A stretch of DNA of 15,640 bases from Pseudomonadota bacterium (GTDB lineage: Bacteria > Desulfobacterota > Syntrophobacteria > Syntrophobacterales > Syntrophobacteraceae): contig JAEZHY010000237.1 of NCBI GenBank assembly GCA_023416335.1, forward strand, positions 1-15,640, read 5' to 3'. The translations under genes and the position numbers were made by a program. Below the pieces are notes generated by a model. The model was not told the DNA's origin and did not search any database. It was given only the letters and a program-made list of their open reading frames with translations. Each line of letters begins with the position of its first letter. Positions within the stretch are counted from its first letter, which is position 1. Positions 1 to 7,838 of the stretch are shown one piece after another.

Positions 1-27
1 TCATTGATTCGATTTGATCCCAAAAAC

Positions 28-56
28 GATGGGTTCCCGCTCCGCTCCCACCCATC
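28..56 (-). terminator. Rho-independent terminator of the kinase operon
   Basis: Read on the minus strand, a perfect 7-bp stem (GATGGGT / ACCCATC, + strand 50-56 and 28-34) encloses a 15-nt G-rich loop and is followed at once by G then five T (27-22). It lies about 110 nt past the stop codon of the hybrid kinase, as expected for the end of the two-kinase transcript. On the plus strand the hairpin is not followed by a T tract, so it appears to work in one direction only. Nothing else recognisable is seen between 57 and 167. Confidence 0.75.
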
Positions 57-167
57 CTACGGCCCTTTTCCGATTGGTGCCCGTCTCTCAATAGGGGTGT
101 GGCGCCGCAGGCCCTTAAGTCGCCTACCGCCCTAACCCTTCACTTCATAGAAGTTACATAAGCTCTC

Positions 168-3023
168 TTATTTGCCTCCGCCCAGCACCCGCTTCAAGAA
201 TACCGCAAGCTCCCGCATCACCACGGGCTTCATGAAAACCTCCCGGATTCCAAGCTGTTTCGCCTTCGCGACGTCGATTTGCTCGCTGTAGCCGGTGCAC
301 AGAAAGATGGGAAGATCCGGCCTGACCTTCAGGAGTTCCACGGCTAGATCCATACCCGTAAGTTGAGGCATCGTCATATCCGTAACGACAAGGTCGAAAG
401 GTTTGCCTCCCAACTGATTGCGGAAGAACTCCAGCGCCTCGACACTGTTCGTACGGCATTCCACCTCGTATCCAAGGCGTTCCAGCATTTGTCCGGTTGC
501 ATCGGCCAGGGAAGGCTCATCATCCACGACCAGGATCCGGCCACGCCCGCGGGGAAGGGCGGCCGGCTGGAAGGCGTCCGGTTCCCCGGCTCTTTTCGTC
601 GCGGGCAGGAGCACTTTGAACAGGGTTCCCTGTCCGGGGGTGCTCTCCACCTCAATGGCCCCCCCGTGACTTTTGACAATTCCATGCACGACCGCGAGGC
701 CCAGGCCGGTGCCAACCCCGTGCTCCTTCGTGGTGAAGAAAGGATCGAAGATGCACTCCATGATGGATGGGTCGATGCCGTGCCCGGTGTCTTCCACCGT
801 GAGCATCAAATACGGCCCGGGCTTCAGACCGGAATGAGGAACGATGGCCTCCGGCCCAAGCCCTACATCAGTAAGTCCGACCTTCAAAATTCCGCCGTTG
901 TCCGCCATTGCGTGAGCGGCGTTGGTGCAGAGGTTCATCAAAACCTGGTGGATCTGGGTGGGATCGCACAAAATGACCGTTTTGGAAGCGGCGTTCAACA
1001 TTATTTCGATGGTCGACGGCAATGAGGCCCGGAGCATCTTCATAGCTTCCTTGACTATCAGGTTGATCTGCACGGGCTTTTTTTCCTGCGCGCTGCGTCT
1101 GCTGAATGCGAGTATTTGCTTGACCAGCTCTTTTGCCCGCGAGGCTGCATTCAAGACCTCCTGGAGGCCGGGCATCTTGAGGGCCTTTTGTTCAGGATCG
1201 GCAAGGGCAAGCTCCGAGTAGCCGATTATGATTCCCAGGATGTTGTTGAAGTCATGGGCAATGCCTCCCGCGAGCGTGCCCAGTGCTTCCATTTTCTGGG
1301 CCTGCCTCAACTGAGTTTCCGTGCGGGCTTTTTCCTCTTCGGCCAGCTTGCGATCGGTGACGTCCACATGGGTCCCGGCCATCTGCAGCGCGCGTCCCGA
1401 GGCATCGCGCCGAATAGCTTTGCCGCGGCCCAAAACCCAGCGCCAGCTCCCGTCCCGTGCACGCATGCGGAATTCGACGTTGACCGAGTGAGAATCGTTT
1501 CGGATACAGGCTTGATTGGCCGCCATGGTGCGTTCGCGGTCGTCCGGATGAATCAGATCCAGCCAGCTTTCCACTTTGTCCGGGAATTCCCCCGGCTCAT
1601 ACCCCAGCATGCGGAAATAGCCGGGGCTGTAGTAGACGTTCCCATTCTCCAGGTCCCAATCCCAGATGCCGTCGCTGGTAGCTTCCATCGCCAGGCGGAA
1701 GCGATCTTCACTTTTTTGCAGCGCCTCTTCCGCCTGTCTTCGCTCCGTTATATCTTCAGAGAAAATCACGATTCCGGCAATTTTGCCTTTCCGGTTACGC
1801 CACGGCCGGGTCTCCCAGCGGAGCCACTGCACGCTTCCGTCCGCACGCTCGAACCGGTCGGCCTCGGCCCGAACGATCTCCCCTGCGAGTGCACGGCGAT
1901 GGGCCTCTTTCAGATATTCCGGAAGCTTGGGGAAGACATCGTAGTGCAATAATCCGACAAGATCTCGGTCCCCAAGGTTGAAATCGCTCAGCCACCGTCG
2001 GCTGACGCTCAGGTAGCGCATCTCGCGATCGAACATTGCAAGAGCGGCAGGTGCATGCTCTATGAAAAGGCGCAGCCTCCCCTCGCTCTCGCGTAAAGCC
2101 TCCTCCGTCCGGCGGCGCCGATTCTCGCCCTCTATTTTGTCCAACGCAAACGACACATCGAGCACAACTTCCCGCAGCAACTCGATCTCAGGTTCGCGAA
2201 AATAGCCCGGCTCCTTCACGCAAAGGTTCAGTGCCCCGCAGACCTGCCCCTGAAATCGGATCGGAAACGATCCGCAGGATTGAAATCCAAACCGGGCGGG
2301 AGCGGATACACAGGGATAACTGCAATCCGTGCCGCAGCACGCGTTGCATATGGAGGGATTCCCCTCTCGAACCGCTTTGCACGGATTGCATTGGCCGTCG
2401 GGCCGGCTGCCGGCGGAAAATTCCTCCCGGGTCAGCATCTCAGTGTGGCTTCCGAAAAATGCCGCCGTATCGATTCGGTTTGCCGATGGATCGAGCAGCC
2501 CGATCCAGACCAGATCGATCTCGCCACGCTCAGCCACCAGACGGCAGACAGCCGGGAGCAACTCCTCCCGGGATTCTACGCGCACGACGGTCTGGTTGAT
2601 CTGGCTCAGCACGTTGTAGAGCCTGTTCAGTCGCCGGATTTCCTCTTCAGCTCTGTGCCTGTAGAGCGCAATCTCAATAACCGACTTCAGCTCGCGATCG
2701 TCAAAAGGCTTGAGAATGTATCCATACGGCTCCGCCAGTTTGGCCCTCTCCAGCGTCGCATCTTCGGAGTAAGCGGTAAGAAAAATGACCGGTAGGTGGA
2801 AACGTGAACGAATTACTTCCGCGGCGGTTATTCCATCCATTGCCCCCCGGAGGCGGATGTCCATCAGGACCAGATTCGGACGCTGTTGATCGACAAGCGC
2901 CAAAGCCTGCTCGCCGCTGACTGCACGGCCGGCGAGTTCATAGCCCATGGCGGCCAGCCGGTCCTCGATGTCCATCGCAACGATCGCCTCATCCTCGACT
3001 ACCACAATGCGACATGAATCCAT
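168..3023 (-). CDS. Hybrid sensor histidine kinase REC-GAF-PAS-PAS-HisKA-HATPase-REC (951 aa)
   Basis: Cytoplasmic two-component hybrid kinase with no membrane segment. Domains in order: an N-terminal receiver (about 5-118; acidic pair E10/D11, phosphoacceptor D55 in LMDIRL, T83, K105), a GAF domain (about 145-300), two PAS domains (about 311-432 and 440-560, each ending in an ITER/VTDR-type PAC tail), a HisKA dimerisation domain with H590 in GGIAHDFNN, an HATPase domain (N box NLCTNAAHAM; G1 box DTGHGI at 745-750; then FDPFFTTK and GTGLGL), and a C-terminal receiver (D882, T910, K932). All catalytic residues look intact. The ATG start is supported by GAGG six nt upstream; this site overlaps the TGA stop of the preceding kinase, which suggests translational coupling. 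The N-terminal receiver probably accepts phosphate from a partner kinase, and the adjacent HisKA_2 kinase is the obvious candidate (inference). The GAF domain carries an unusual cluster of ten cysteines between residues 212 and 268. No DNA-binding or Hpt domain is present, so the output protein lies elsewhere. Signal unknown. Confidence 0.95.
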   Translation of the reverse strand: MDSCRIVVVEDEAIVAMDIEDRLAAMGYELAGRAVSGEQALALVDQQRPNLVLMDIRLRGAMDGITAAEVIRSRFHLPVIFLTAYSEDATLERAKLAEPYGYILKPFDDRELKSVIEIALYRHRAEEEIRRLNRLYNVLSQINQTVVRVESREELLPAVCRLVAERGEIDLVWIGLLDPSANRIDTAAFFGSHTEMLTREEFSAGSRPDGQCNPCKAVREGNPSICNACCGTDCSYPCVSAPARFGFQSCGSFPIRFQGQVCGALNLCVKEPGYFREPEIELLREVVLDVSFALDKIEGENRRRRTEEALRESEGRLRLFIEHAPAALAMFDREMRYLSVSRRWLSDFNLGDRDLVGLLHYDVFPKLPEYLKEAHRRALAGEIVRAEADRFERADGSVQWLRWETRPWRNRKGKIAGIVIFSEDITERRQAEEALQKSEDRFRLAMEATSDGIWDWDLENGNVYYSPGYFRMLGYEPGEFPDKVESWLDLIHPDDRERTMAANQACIRNDSHSVNVEFRMRARDGSWRWVLGRGKAIRRDASGRALQMAGTHVDVTDRKLAEEEKARTETQLRQAQKMEALGTLAGGIAHDFNNILGIIIGYSELALADPEQKALKMPGLQEVLNAASRAKELVKQILAFSRRSAQEKKPVQINLIVKEAMKMLRASLPSTIEIMLNAASKTVILCDPTQIHQVLMNLCTNAAHAMADNGGILKVGLTDVGLGPEAIVPHSGLKPGPYLMLTVEDTGHGIDPSIMECIFDPFFTTKEHGVGTGLGLAVVHGIVKSHGGAIEVESTPGQGTLFKVLLPATKRAGEPDAFQPAALPRGRGRILVVDDEPSLADATGQMLERLGYEVECRTNSVEALEFFRNQLGGKPFDLVVTDMTMPQLTGMDLAVELLKVRPDLPIFLCTGYSEQIDVAKAKQLGIREVFMKPVVMRELAVFLKRVLGGGK

Positions 3024-3031
3024 GGCTCACC

Positions 3032-6000
3032 TCACAACGGCGTATCTTCTGAAACGGGGAAAACCACTCTGAAAGCGGTACCGCCGTCGAGCGGCCGATC
3101 GATTTCGAGACGACCGCCCAATTGTCCGGCCAGATTGGAGACCAGCTTTAGTCCAAGAGTGGAAGTTCCGGCCGGGTCGAATTCGGGCGGCAGGCCCACT
3201 CCGTCGTCACTTACGTTCAGAACCAGCATTCTCTCCCCATCCGACCGGAGTTCGACCGTCACACGGCCTCTGCGGTCTGCCGGAAAGCCGTGCTTCAGGG
3301 AATTGGAAACAAGTTCGCTGATAATCAGGCCGCACGGCACGGATTGCTCCAAAGCCAGGCCTATTTCGGCAACGTGATTTTCCAGCTTGACCCTGGATGA
3401 TGCCGTACCATATGAGCGATGCAATTGAGTGCACAGTTCCCTCACATAGGCGGCGAAGTTGACACGAGCGAGATTCGCCGAGCGGTACAGCACCTCGTGC
3501 AGCAGGGCCATCGAACGTACGCGATTGACGGTATCGCGCAGTACGCCTACGGCCTCCGGGCTGCCTGCGCGGTTTGCCTGCAGGCTCAAAAGGCTCGCGA
3601 CGATTTGAAGGTTGTTCTTGACCCGGTGGTGTACTTCCTTGAGCAGGGAGACCTTTTCCTCGAGCGAGTCACGGAGGGCTTCCTCAGCTTGTTTCCGAGC
3701 CGTGATTTCCTGAATGGAACCGCGCACCCGCACTACCCGGCCGTCTCTGACTATGGGGTGGCTTATTGCCCTTACCCATTTGTGCGTCCCTTTTGCTGAA
3801 ATGAGTTCCAGTTCCAGGTCGTAGGGTTTTCCGCATTCGATGGCTTCCCTTATCGCATTTTCTATTCTGGCGAGAGATTCCCCCTGATAGAAGCTCAAGC
3901 CCCTTGGTGCCGTGATGGGATCGTTCGGATCGACTTCATGAATACGGGCCGTTTCCTCCGTCCAGCTTCCTTCGAGGGTGACAGGATCGAACTCCCATGC
4001 ACCGATCTGGGCAATCTCGGCAGCTTCCCGCAACATCATCTCCTGATGGCGTAAAAGCTCCTCCGCTCGCTTACGGTCCGTGATGTCGGTGCAGATGCCG
4101 CCAATCCCGTAAATCGTGCCGTCCCGATCGCGGATGGGAAAACGCACCGCTACGAGCGTACGCATCTCGTTTCCGACTCTCGCCGGCTCTTCGACTTCCA
4201 GCGCTTCACCGGTATCGATTACCCGGAGGTCGCTTGCGGCATATTTTTCCGCCAGTTCGCGCGGGTAGATATCGAATACCGTCCGCCCCACCAGCTCTTC
4301 TTCCGGTTTACCGGTGATGCGTTCGGCATAGCTGTTTACAATGCGGAACCGCCCATCGAGGTCTTTGAACCAGATCACGCTTTCCGCATTGTCGATGATC
4401 GCCCGCAAAAGTTCTTCACTTTCGCGCCGCAGTTCTTCGGCCTCAAACTTTGCCAATGTCACGGTCAGATACCCTGAAAGCCGCTCCCACAGGGCGATAT
4501 CCTCGGCTGAAAAACGTCCCGCCCGCCGATCGTTCAACTGGAGTAAACCGAACCGCTCGTCGCCAAGGCAAAGCGGTATCAGGGCAACCGATTCGAACCC
4601 CTCGCCATTGCACCGGTTGCGGGTACGGGCCTGTCGGTCAGTTTCCGTGGTTGCGGCAAGCAACCGGGTCGTGCTGTTCGTCCAGAAGCTGCCGTTTTTT
4701 GTAAAGAATGGCTTTGATGGATCAAACCGGCCGCGGATAACATTCCCGCACATGCACTCCAGGACAGGATCGCCGGTCGCGTCACGCATGACCTCACCTG
4801 TATCGAGGCGCACACACAGGGAATTCTCGGCTTTGACAAACTCAGCCGGGAACCCGCGCACTTCGTAATACGGATAGTCGCCTTCCTCTTCCAGGCGAAT
4901 ACCCGCGGCTTCACATCCCGATCGTTCCTGGAAGAAGGCGGCGGCGGCCCGAATCAATCCCTTCCCGTCTTCACTCCCGTTAACCAGGTGAAGGAATTCA
5001 ACCGTCAGTTCGCGTTCCTTTTCGGCCCTTTTCCGCTCCGTGATATCGCGTGAGATGCCGAACATGCCGATCACGTTTCCGGCAGCGTCATGGAGCGGGC
5101 CTTTTGTTGCAAGGAAGGTCACTTCTCCAACTGCAGTGTTGAGATCTTCCTGGAAGGTCAGGCTGCGGTTTTTCGTCATGACCTCTCTGTCATTGGACTT
5201 GATGAGCGCAGCTTGATCGGGAGGAAAAAGCAATGCGTCGCCCCGGCCCAGGACCTCTGCGGCCGGCTTGCCGGTGGCACGCGCAGCTTCCCTGTTGAAA
5301 AGCAGGTAACGGCCTTCCAGATCTTTGGCGAAGATGGCATCGGCCGAGCCTTCGGCGATCGAGTCGAGCAGGTGGAGAGCACGAAGCTTTTCCGCCTGGA
5401 TTTCCCGCTCACGAAAAGAGGCGGCCAGTTCCTGGCGCTGCCGAAAGAGAAAAGCGCTGATGATTGCCACGAAAAGGGCCAAGAGACCTGCAAATGCCAC
5501 CCAGAGCGCATGACCGCCCATGTTGGCATAAAGTTCCGCCTTGTCCACCTTTGCCACCAGGGCCCAATCCGTCTCAGGAATGTTCCGCACTACCCCTATG
5601 GCCGCCACTCCGCGGTAATCAACCCCGCTGATCGGCATGCCCTCCGCGGCCTTCCCGCGAAGAAACCGGCCGGCTACCAGTTCTTCAGTCGCAACCGGCA
5701 CACGCAATTTCAATGCGGAATTGCCCGCATGGCGCAATTCATTCAGATAGAGAATGTCATCACCATCGCGTCGGAAAAGCAAGGTCTCGGAACTGTCGCT
5801 CGGTATGGGCCAGGACTGGAGGGTATTTTGCAGGTAGTCCGACGGGTCGGCGCGAAGGACGATCACGGGGACCGGGCCTCCATCAGCCGCAATCAGAGGA
5901 GTCATGAAATCCAGGTTCAGCCGGCCGGCAGAGTCGAAATAGGGTCCGATGTGAACGGGCTGGTTCTCGGCAGCCGCTCGCCGGGCCGCAGCAGAAAGGA

Positions 6001-6682
6001 CAGGCTCGATATTGAACGAACTGCCCTCCTCGGAACTCCACAGGGGATTCCCCGACTCATCCAGCAGCAGGGCTGCCCGATAGGATTTGCTTTCCCGGAG
6101 TTCGTTCAGGCGCTTCAGCAACTGGTCGCGATCGGAAACATCGCCTTTATCCTGCCATCCACGAAAAAACTCCAGCCAGCTTCGGTGTGTCCGCACCAGG
6201 CGAATATCCCCATGCCGTTCTCCGAACCAGTTCGAGATCGACCGCGTTTTGAGGTCCGCGATTGCCTGGAGCTTGGTAATTTCTTTTTCTTTCTCATTTA
6301 TGACTGTATTGATAATTCCGCCCGCCGTCAGGGCGGTTATGGAGACTGCGATCAATCCGATAGGCAGGAGCAGGGGGCGCAGCCCGACAATCGGGCCGGT
6401 TTGCACCTCCCCGGGTCCGAACAGGCGCCGCATCATCCCATAGAGGAGCAAGGAGGTACCGGCCACGAAAGCCCAACCCTTTATGATGCTTGCCAGGGTT
6501 ATGTGGGCCGGGTCGGACAAGAGCCACCCAAGGGCCCTGTCGGAGAGCAGGATCCAGATGGAGGCAAAGACGGCATACAGTAAGACGATCGTAACAATTC
6601 GGGTCTGACCGCCCGCGTTCCCGGGGCGGAGTGGATTGACTATTCGCGGATCGTCAGGGGGCATGGGGAACAGGGCCTCCAC
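3032..6682 (-). CDS. Membrane sensor histidine kinase, HisKA_2 class, with extracytoplasmic sensor and PAS-GAF-PAS-PAS (up to 1216 aa)
   Basis: Inner-membrane sensor kinase. Hydrophobic segments at about 29-47, 62-83, 101-124 and 391-413 suggest four TM helices; the stretch of about 260 residues between the third and fourth is probably an extracytoplasmic Cache-like sensor. The cytoplasmic part has PAS (about 435-550, ending in ISRDITERKRAE), GAF (about 560-745, with several Cys), PAS (about 750-870), PAS (about 885-1000), then an HisKA_2 domain with EVHHRVKNNLQ (H1018/H1019) and an HATPase domain (SELVSNSLKHGF; DDGVGLP). HisKA_2 kinases usually pass phosphate to a separate receiver; here the next gene, 8 bp downstream, begins with one. 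The start is uncertain. The first codon used here is GTG at 6682, which has no clear Shine-Dalgarno; an in-frame ATG at 6664 (residue 7) has GGAG 12 nt upstream. Either start leaves all domains complete. No receiver or output domain of its own. The ligand cannot be read from the sequence. Confidence 0.93.
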   Translation of the reverse strand: MEALFPMPPDDPRIVNPLRPGNAGGQTRIVTIVLLYAVFASIWILLSDRALGWLLSDPAHITLASIIKGWAFVAGTSLLLYGMMRRLFGPGEVQTGPIVGLRPLLLPIGLIAVSITALTAGGIINTVINEKEKEITKLQAIADLKTRSISNWFGERHGDIRLVRTHRSWLEFFRGWQDKGDVSDRDQLLKRLNELRESKSYRAALLLDESGNPLWSSEEGSSFNIEPVLSAAARRAAAENQPVHIGPYFDSAGRLNLDFMTPLIAADGGPVPVIVLRADPSDYLQNTLQSWPIPSDSSETLLFRRDGDDILYLNELRHAGNSALKLRVPVATEELVAGRFLRGKAAEGMPISGVDYRGVAAIGVVRNIPETDWALVAKVDKAELYANMGGHALWVAFAGLLALFVAIISAFLFRQRQELAASFREREIQAEKLRALHLLDSIAEGSADAIFAKDLEGRYLLFNREAARATGKPAAEVLGRGDALLFPPDQAALIKSNDREVMTKNRSLTFQEDLNTAVGEVTFLATKGPLHDAAGNVIGMFGISRDITERKRAEKERELTVEFLHLVNGSEDGKGLIRAAAAFFQERSGCEAAGIRLEEEGDYPYYEVRGFPAEFVKAENSLCVRLDTGEVMRDATGDPVLECMCGNVIRGRFDPSKPFFTKNGSFWTNSTTRLLAATTETDRQARTRNRCNGEGFESVALIPLCLGDERFGLLQLNDRRAGRFSAEDIALWERLSGYLTVTLAKFEAEELRRESEELLRAIIDNAESVIWFKDLDGRFRIVNSYAERITGKPEEELVGRTVFDIYPRELAEKYAASDLRVIDTGEALEVEEPARVGNEMRTLVAVRFPIRDRDGTIYGIGGICTDITDRKRAEELLRHQEMMLREAAEIAQIGAWEFDPVTLEGSWTEETARIHEVDPNDPITAPRGLSFYQGESLARIENAIREAIECGKPYDLELELISAKGTHKWVRAISHPIVRDGRVVRVRGSIQEITARKQAEEALRDSLEEKVSLLKEVHHRVKNNLQIVASLLSLQANRAGSPEAVGVLRDTVNRVRSMALLHEVLYRSANLARVNFAAYVRELCTQLHRSYGTASSRVKLENHVAEIGLALEQSVPCGLIISELVSNSLKHGFPADRRGRVTVELRSDGERMLVLNVSDDGVGLPPEFDPAGTSTLGLKLVSNLAGQLGGRLEIDRPLDGGTAFRVVFPVSEDTPL

Positions 6683-6787
6683 ACATAAGGATTGATTTTC
6701 CGGGTCTTCCTCGGGCTGAAATCCATTAGCGCCGAAAAGACGCTCCGCTCATGGTTCAGTACGGCGCCATCTCCGTCCTGAAAACCC

Positions 6788-6859
6788 TTACCCGCATTTA
6801 CAGACAGGTGCGCGACGACAGTACACCCTGACAGGCCGATAACCGCATGGTCCGGACAT
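6788..6859 (-). CDS. Putative cysteine-rich leader peptide (23 aa) upstream of the kinases
   Basis: A short frame starting ATG at 6859 and ending TAA at 6790-6788. It is preceded by an almost ideal Shine-Dalgarno, GAGAGGTG (6873-6866), six nt from the ATG. This site is better than that of the kinase start 105 nt further downstream. The 23 residues include four cysteines (positions 5, 14, 20, 22) and four arginines. The start region sits inside an RNA hairpin (6830-6887). Cysteine-rich or regulatory upstream frames that control downstream genes are known in bacteria, for example CopL-type leaders of copper operons, but this peptide is not recognised as a member of any family. It could also be a chance frame; short ORFs cannot be confirmed without conservation. 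Confidence 0.35.
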   Translation of the reverse strand: MSGPCGYRPVRVYCRRAPVCKCG

Positions 6860-6887
6860 GGGTTTCACCTCTCCCGGGAGGCCTGTC
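6830..6887 (-). promoter_or_regulatory. Structured leader element (branched hairpin) in the kinase 5' region
   Basis: An 8-bp perfect inverted repeat (GACAGGCC at 6830-6837, GGCCTGTC at 6880-6887) closes a 42-nt interior. The interior contains further self-complementary pieces: the 10-bp palindrome CTCCCGGGAG at 6871-6880 (sharing one base with the outer stem), a GGT-GAA-ACC mini-hairpin and an ACC-ATGC-GGT mini-hairpin. On the minus strand it overlaps the Shine-Dalgarno and start of the cysteine-rich leader frame, so folding could control its translation. I do not recognise it as any riboswitch class I know. It is not followed by a T tract on the minus strand, so it is not a simple terminator in that direction. 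Confidence 0.35.
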
Positions 6888-6911
6888 TTTCTATACCGTT
6901 TTTGTTGGTTA

Positions 6912-6936
6912 TTTGACTTTGAAAAAAGCTGTCAAA
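6912..6936. repeat. Inverted repeat TTTGAC-N13-GTCAAA, possible operator/-35 region
   Basis: Two perfect 6-bp arms (6912-6917 and 6931-6936) are separated by 13 bp of AT-rich sequence. On the minus strand, TTGACA at 6935-6930 matches a sigma-70 -35 box perfectly, but 16-18 bp downstream there is only a poor -10 (around ATAACC). The site may be a regulator-dependent promoter or an operator for the kinase operon. Its role is inferred only from position and symmetry. Confidence 0.3.
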
Positions 6937-7304
6937 GGCAACGCTACATGACGCGTGCCGGGTTGTGTGAATAGATAACCCTGGAAATATAACCCGCTTA
7001 CCCCCACCGACCGCTGCGACCTATCGGCGTTCATGGCCCTTCATTGGCAACGAGCATGCAACAGATTTAATAATCACATTCATGTAGAAGGATGCGCTCG
7101 AATAGAATGATAGTTGAGCGATAATGCACATGAACTATTTATTACAAGACTGTATTCCGTGTCTACAGAGAAATTTGGCGGGTAAACACAACGAGAATGC
7201 GGCAGGGAAGGATAGCAGCAGGTCCCCATCTTCGTGTTGGAAAATTATTTTTGTCAGCAATTTTGTTTACTTCGACGAAAACTTCTTCTCATTTTTAATG
7301 AAAA

Positions 7305-7333
7305 GGTGGGCACGCAAAATCCTCGTGCCCACC
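7305..7333 (-). terminator. Rho-independent terminator of the copper efflux operon
   Basis: Perfect 10-bp GC-rich stem (GGTGGGCACG at 7305-7314 and CGTGCCCACC at 7324-7333) with a 9-nt loop. On the minus strand it is followed directly by TTTT (7304-7301) and then CATT. It lies about 130 nt beyond the stop codon of the small secreted protein gene. On the plus strand no T tract follows. It separates the metal efflux operon from the kinase operon, so the kinases probably have their own promoter. Confidence 0.85.
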
Positions 7334-7464
7334 GTGCAGCCTTCCGTGGTCCGTTGCGAAGAGTGCTGAATGCTCAGGAGGAAATTCGGACTCTCACTTC
7401 ATTCAGGTTCCGCAGGGAAATGGCCTCTTCGAACTCACCGGACCGATCGGGGCATGGCATCGAT

Positions 7465-7785
7465 CTATCTGCCGATACGGATTTCAACTGCCGACCTGGA
7501 AACCGGAATGTACGTAACCCTCACCTTATCGCCGGCTTTCAAACGGACCGTCTCCTCACTCTGCTCATAGGAGTAAATCTTCGTTTCGCTTCGAATATAA
7601 ATGAGCATACTCGGACCGCCCGGCACCTGGATGACTACCGTTCCATCCGGCTCCGCCAGGGTTATCACCCCTTCCACAACCGCCAGGTCTTGACTCTGGG
7701 CCGCGAACAGGGGACAAACACCCGCAAGAAGGACACAGAGCAGCAAGGTGAGCGAACGTATCTTTCCTGATTTTCCCGATTTCAT
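7465..7785 (-). CDS. Small secreted protein of unknown function at the end of the cus-like operon (106 aa)
   Basis: The N-terminus (KSGKSGKIR, a hydrophobic core at about 12-27, then PLFAAQS) is a typical Sec signal peptide with cleavage after about residue 28 or 29. There is no proper lipobox around C24. The mature part of about 77 residues is rich in beta-strand-forming residues with the pattern VVEGVITL...GTVVIQV...IYIRSETKIY...GDKVRVTYI, suggesting a small beta-barrel or OB-like fold similar in style to DUF5666 proteins (inference). It follows the RND pump gene by 53 bp with the strong site TTAGGAGA before ATG, so it is probably co-transcribed. In other bacteria a small periplasmic copper chaperone, CusF, is encoded with CusBA. 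CusF binds metal through His, Met and Trp; the mature protein here has one Met and no His, Cys or Trp, so it is unlikely to act the same way. Confidence 0.8.
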   Translation of the reverse strand: MKSGKSGKIRSLTLLLCVLLAGVCPLFAAQSQDLAVVEGVITLAEPDGTVVIQVPGGPSMLIYIRSETKIYSYEQSEETVRLKAGDKVRVTYIPVSRSAVEIRIGR

Positions 7786-7838
7786 CGCATTCTCCTAATC
7801 TCGACCGTCAGTAGACCTCTTTTTCTTCAGTTCACAGT

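Larger units (their letters stand above)
6683..7304 (-). promoter_or_regulatory. Intergenic leader/promoter region of the kinase operon
   Basis: About 620 bp with no convincing long gene on either strand, lying between the efflux-operon terminator and the first kinase. The part nearest the kinase (6683-6900) holds a hairpin-rich leader with a tiny cysteine-rich reading frame (separate entries). An inverted repeat with a TTGACA-like -35 box on the minus strand lies at 6912-6936. The remainder (about 6940-7300) is AT-richer. Another possible minus-strand promoter is TTCATG, 16 nt, TATCAT (around 7130-7103), but it is weak. The kinase promoter must lie in this interval if the terminator at 7305-7333 works; its exact position is not resolved by eye. 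Confidence 0.4.

Noticed and set aside
5090..6583. Long plus-strand open frame (497 codons) opposite the membrane kinase
   Set aside because: It is antisense to a gene with clear PAS, GAF and kinase domains, has no recognisable domain, and is expected from high-GC codon bias.
6830..6887. The branched hairpin as a c-di-GMP, cobalamin, SAM/SAH or fluoride riboswitch
   Set aside because: I compared it with the conserved cores I remember for these classes and found no match; only a covariance-model search (Rfam) could settle it.
7124..7369. Plus-strand frame of 81 codons in the intergenic region
   Set aside because: It has no ribosome site, runs through the terminator hairpin, and shows no domain-like pattern.
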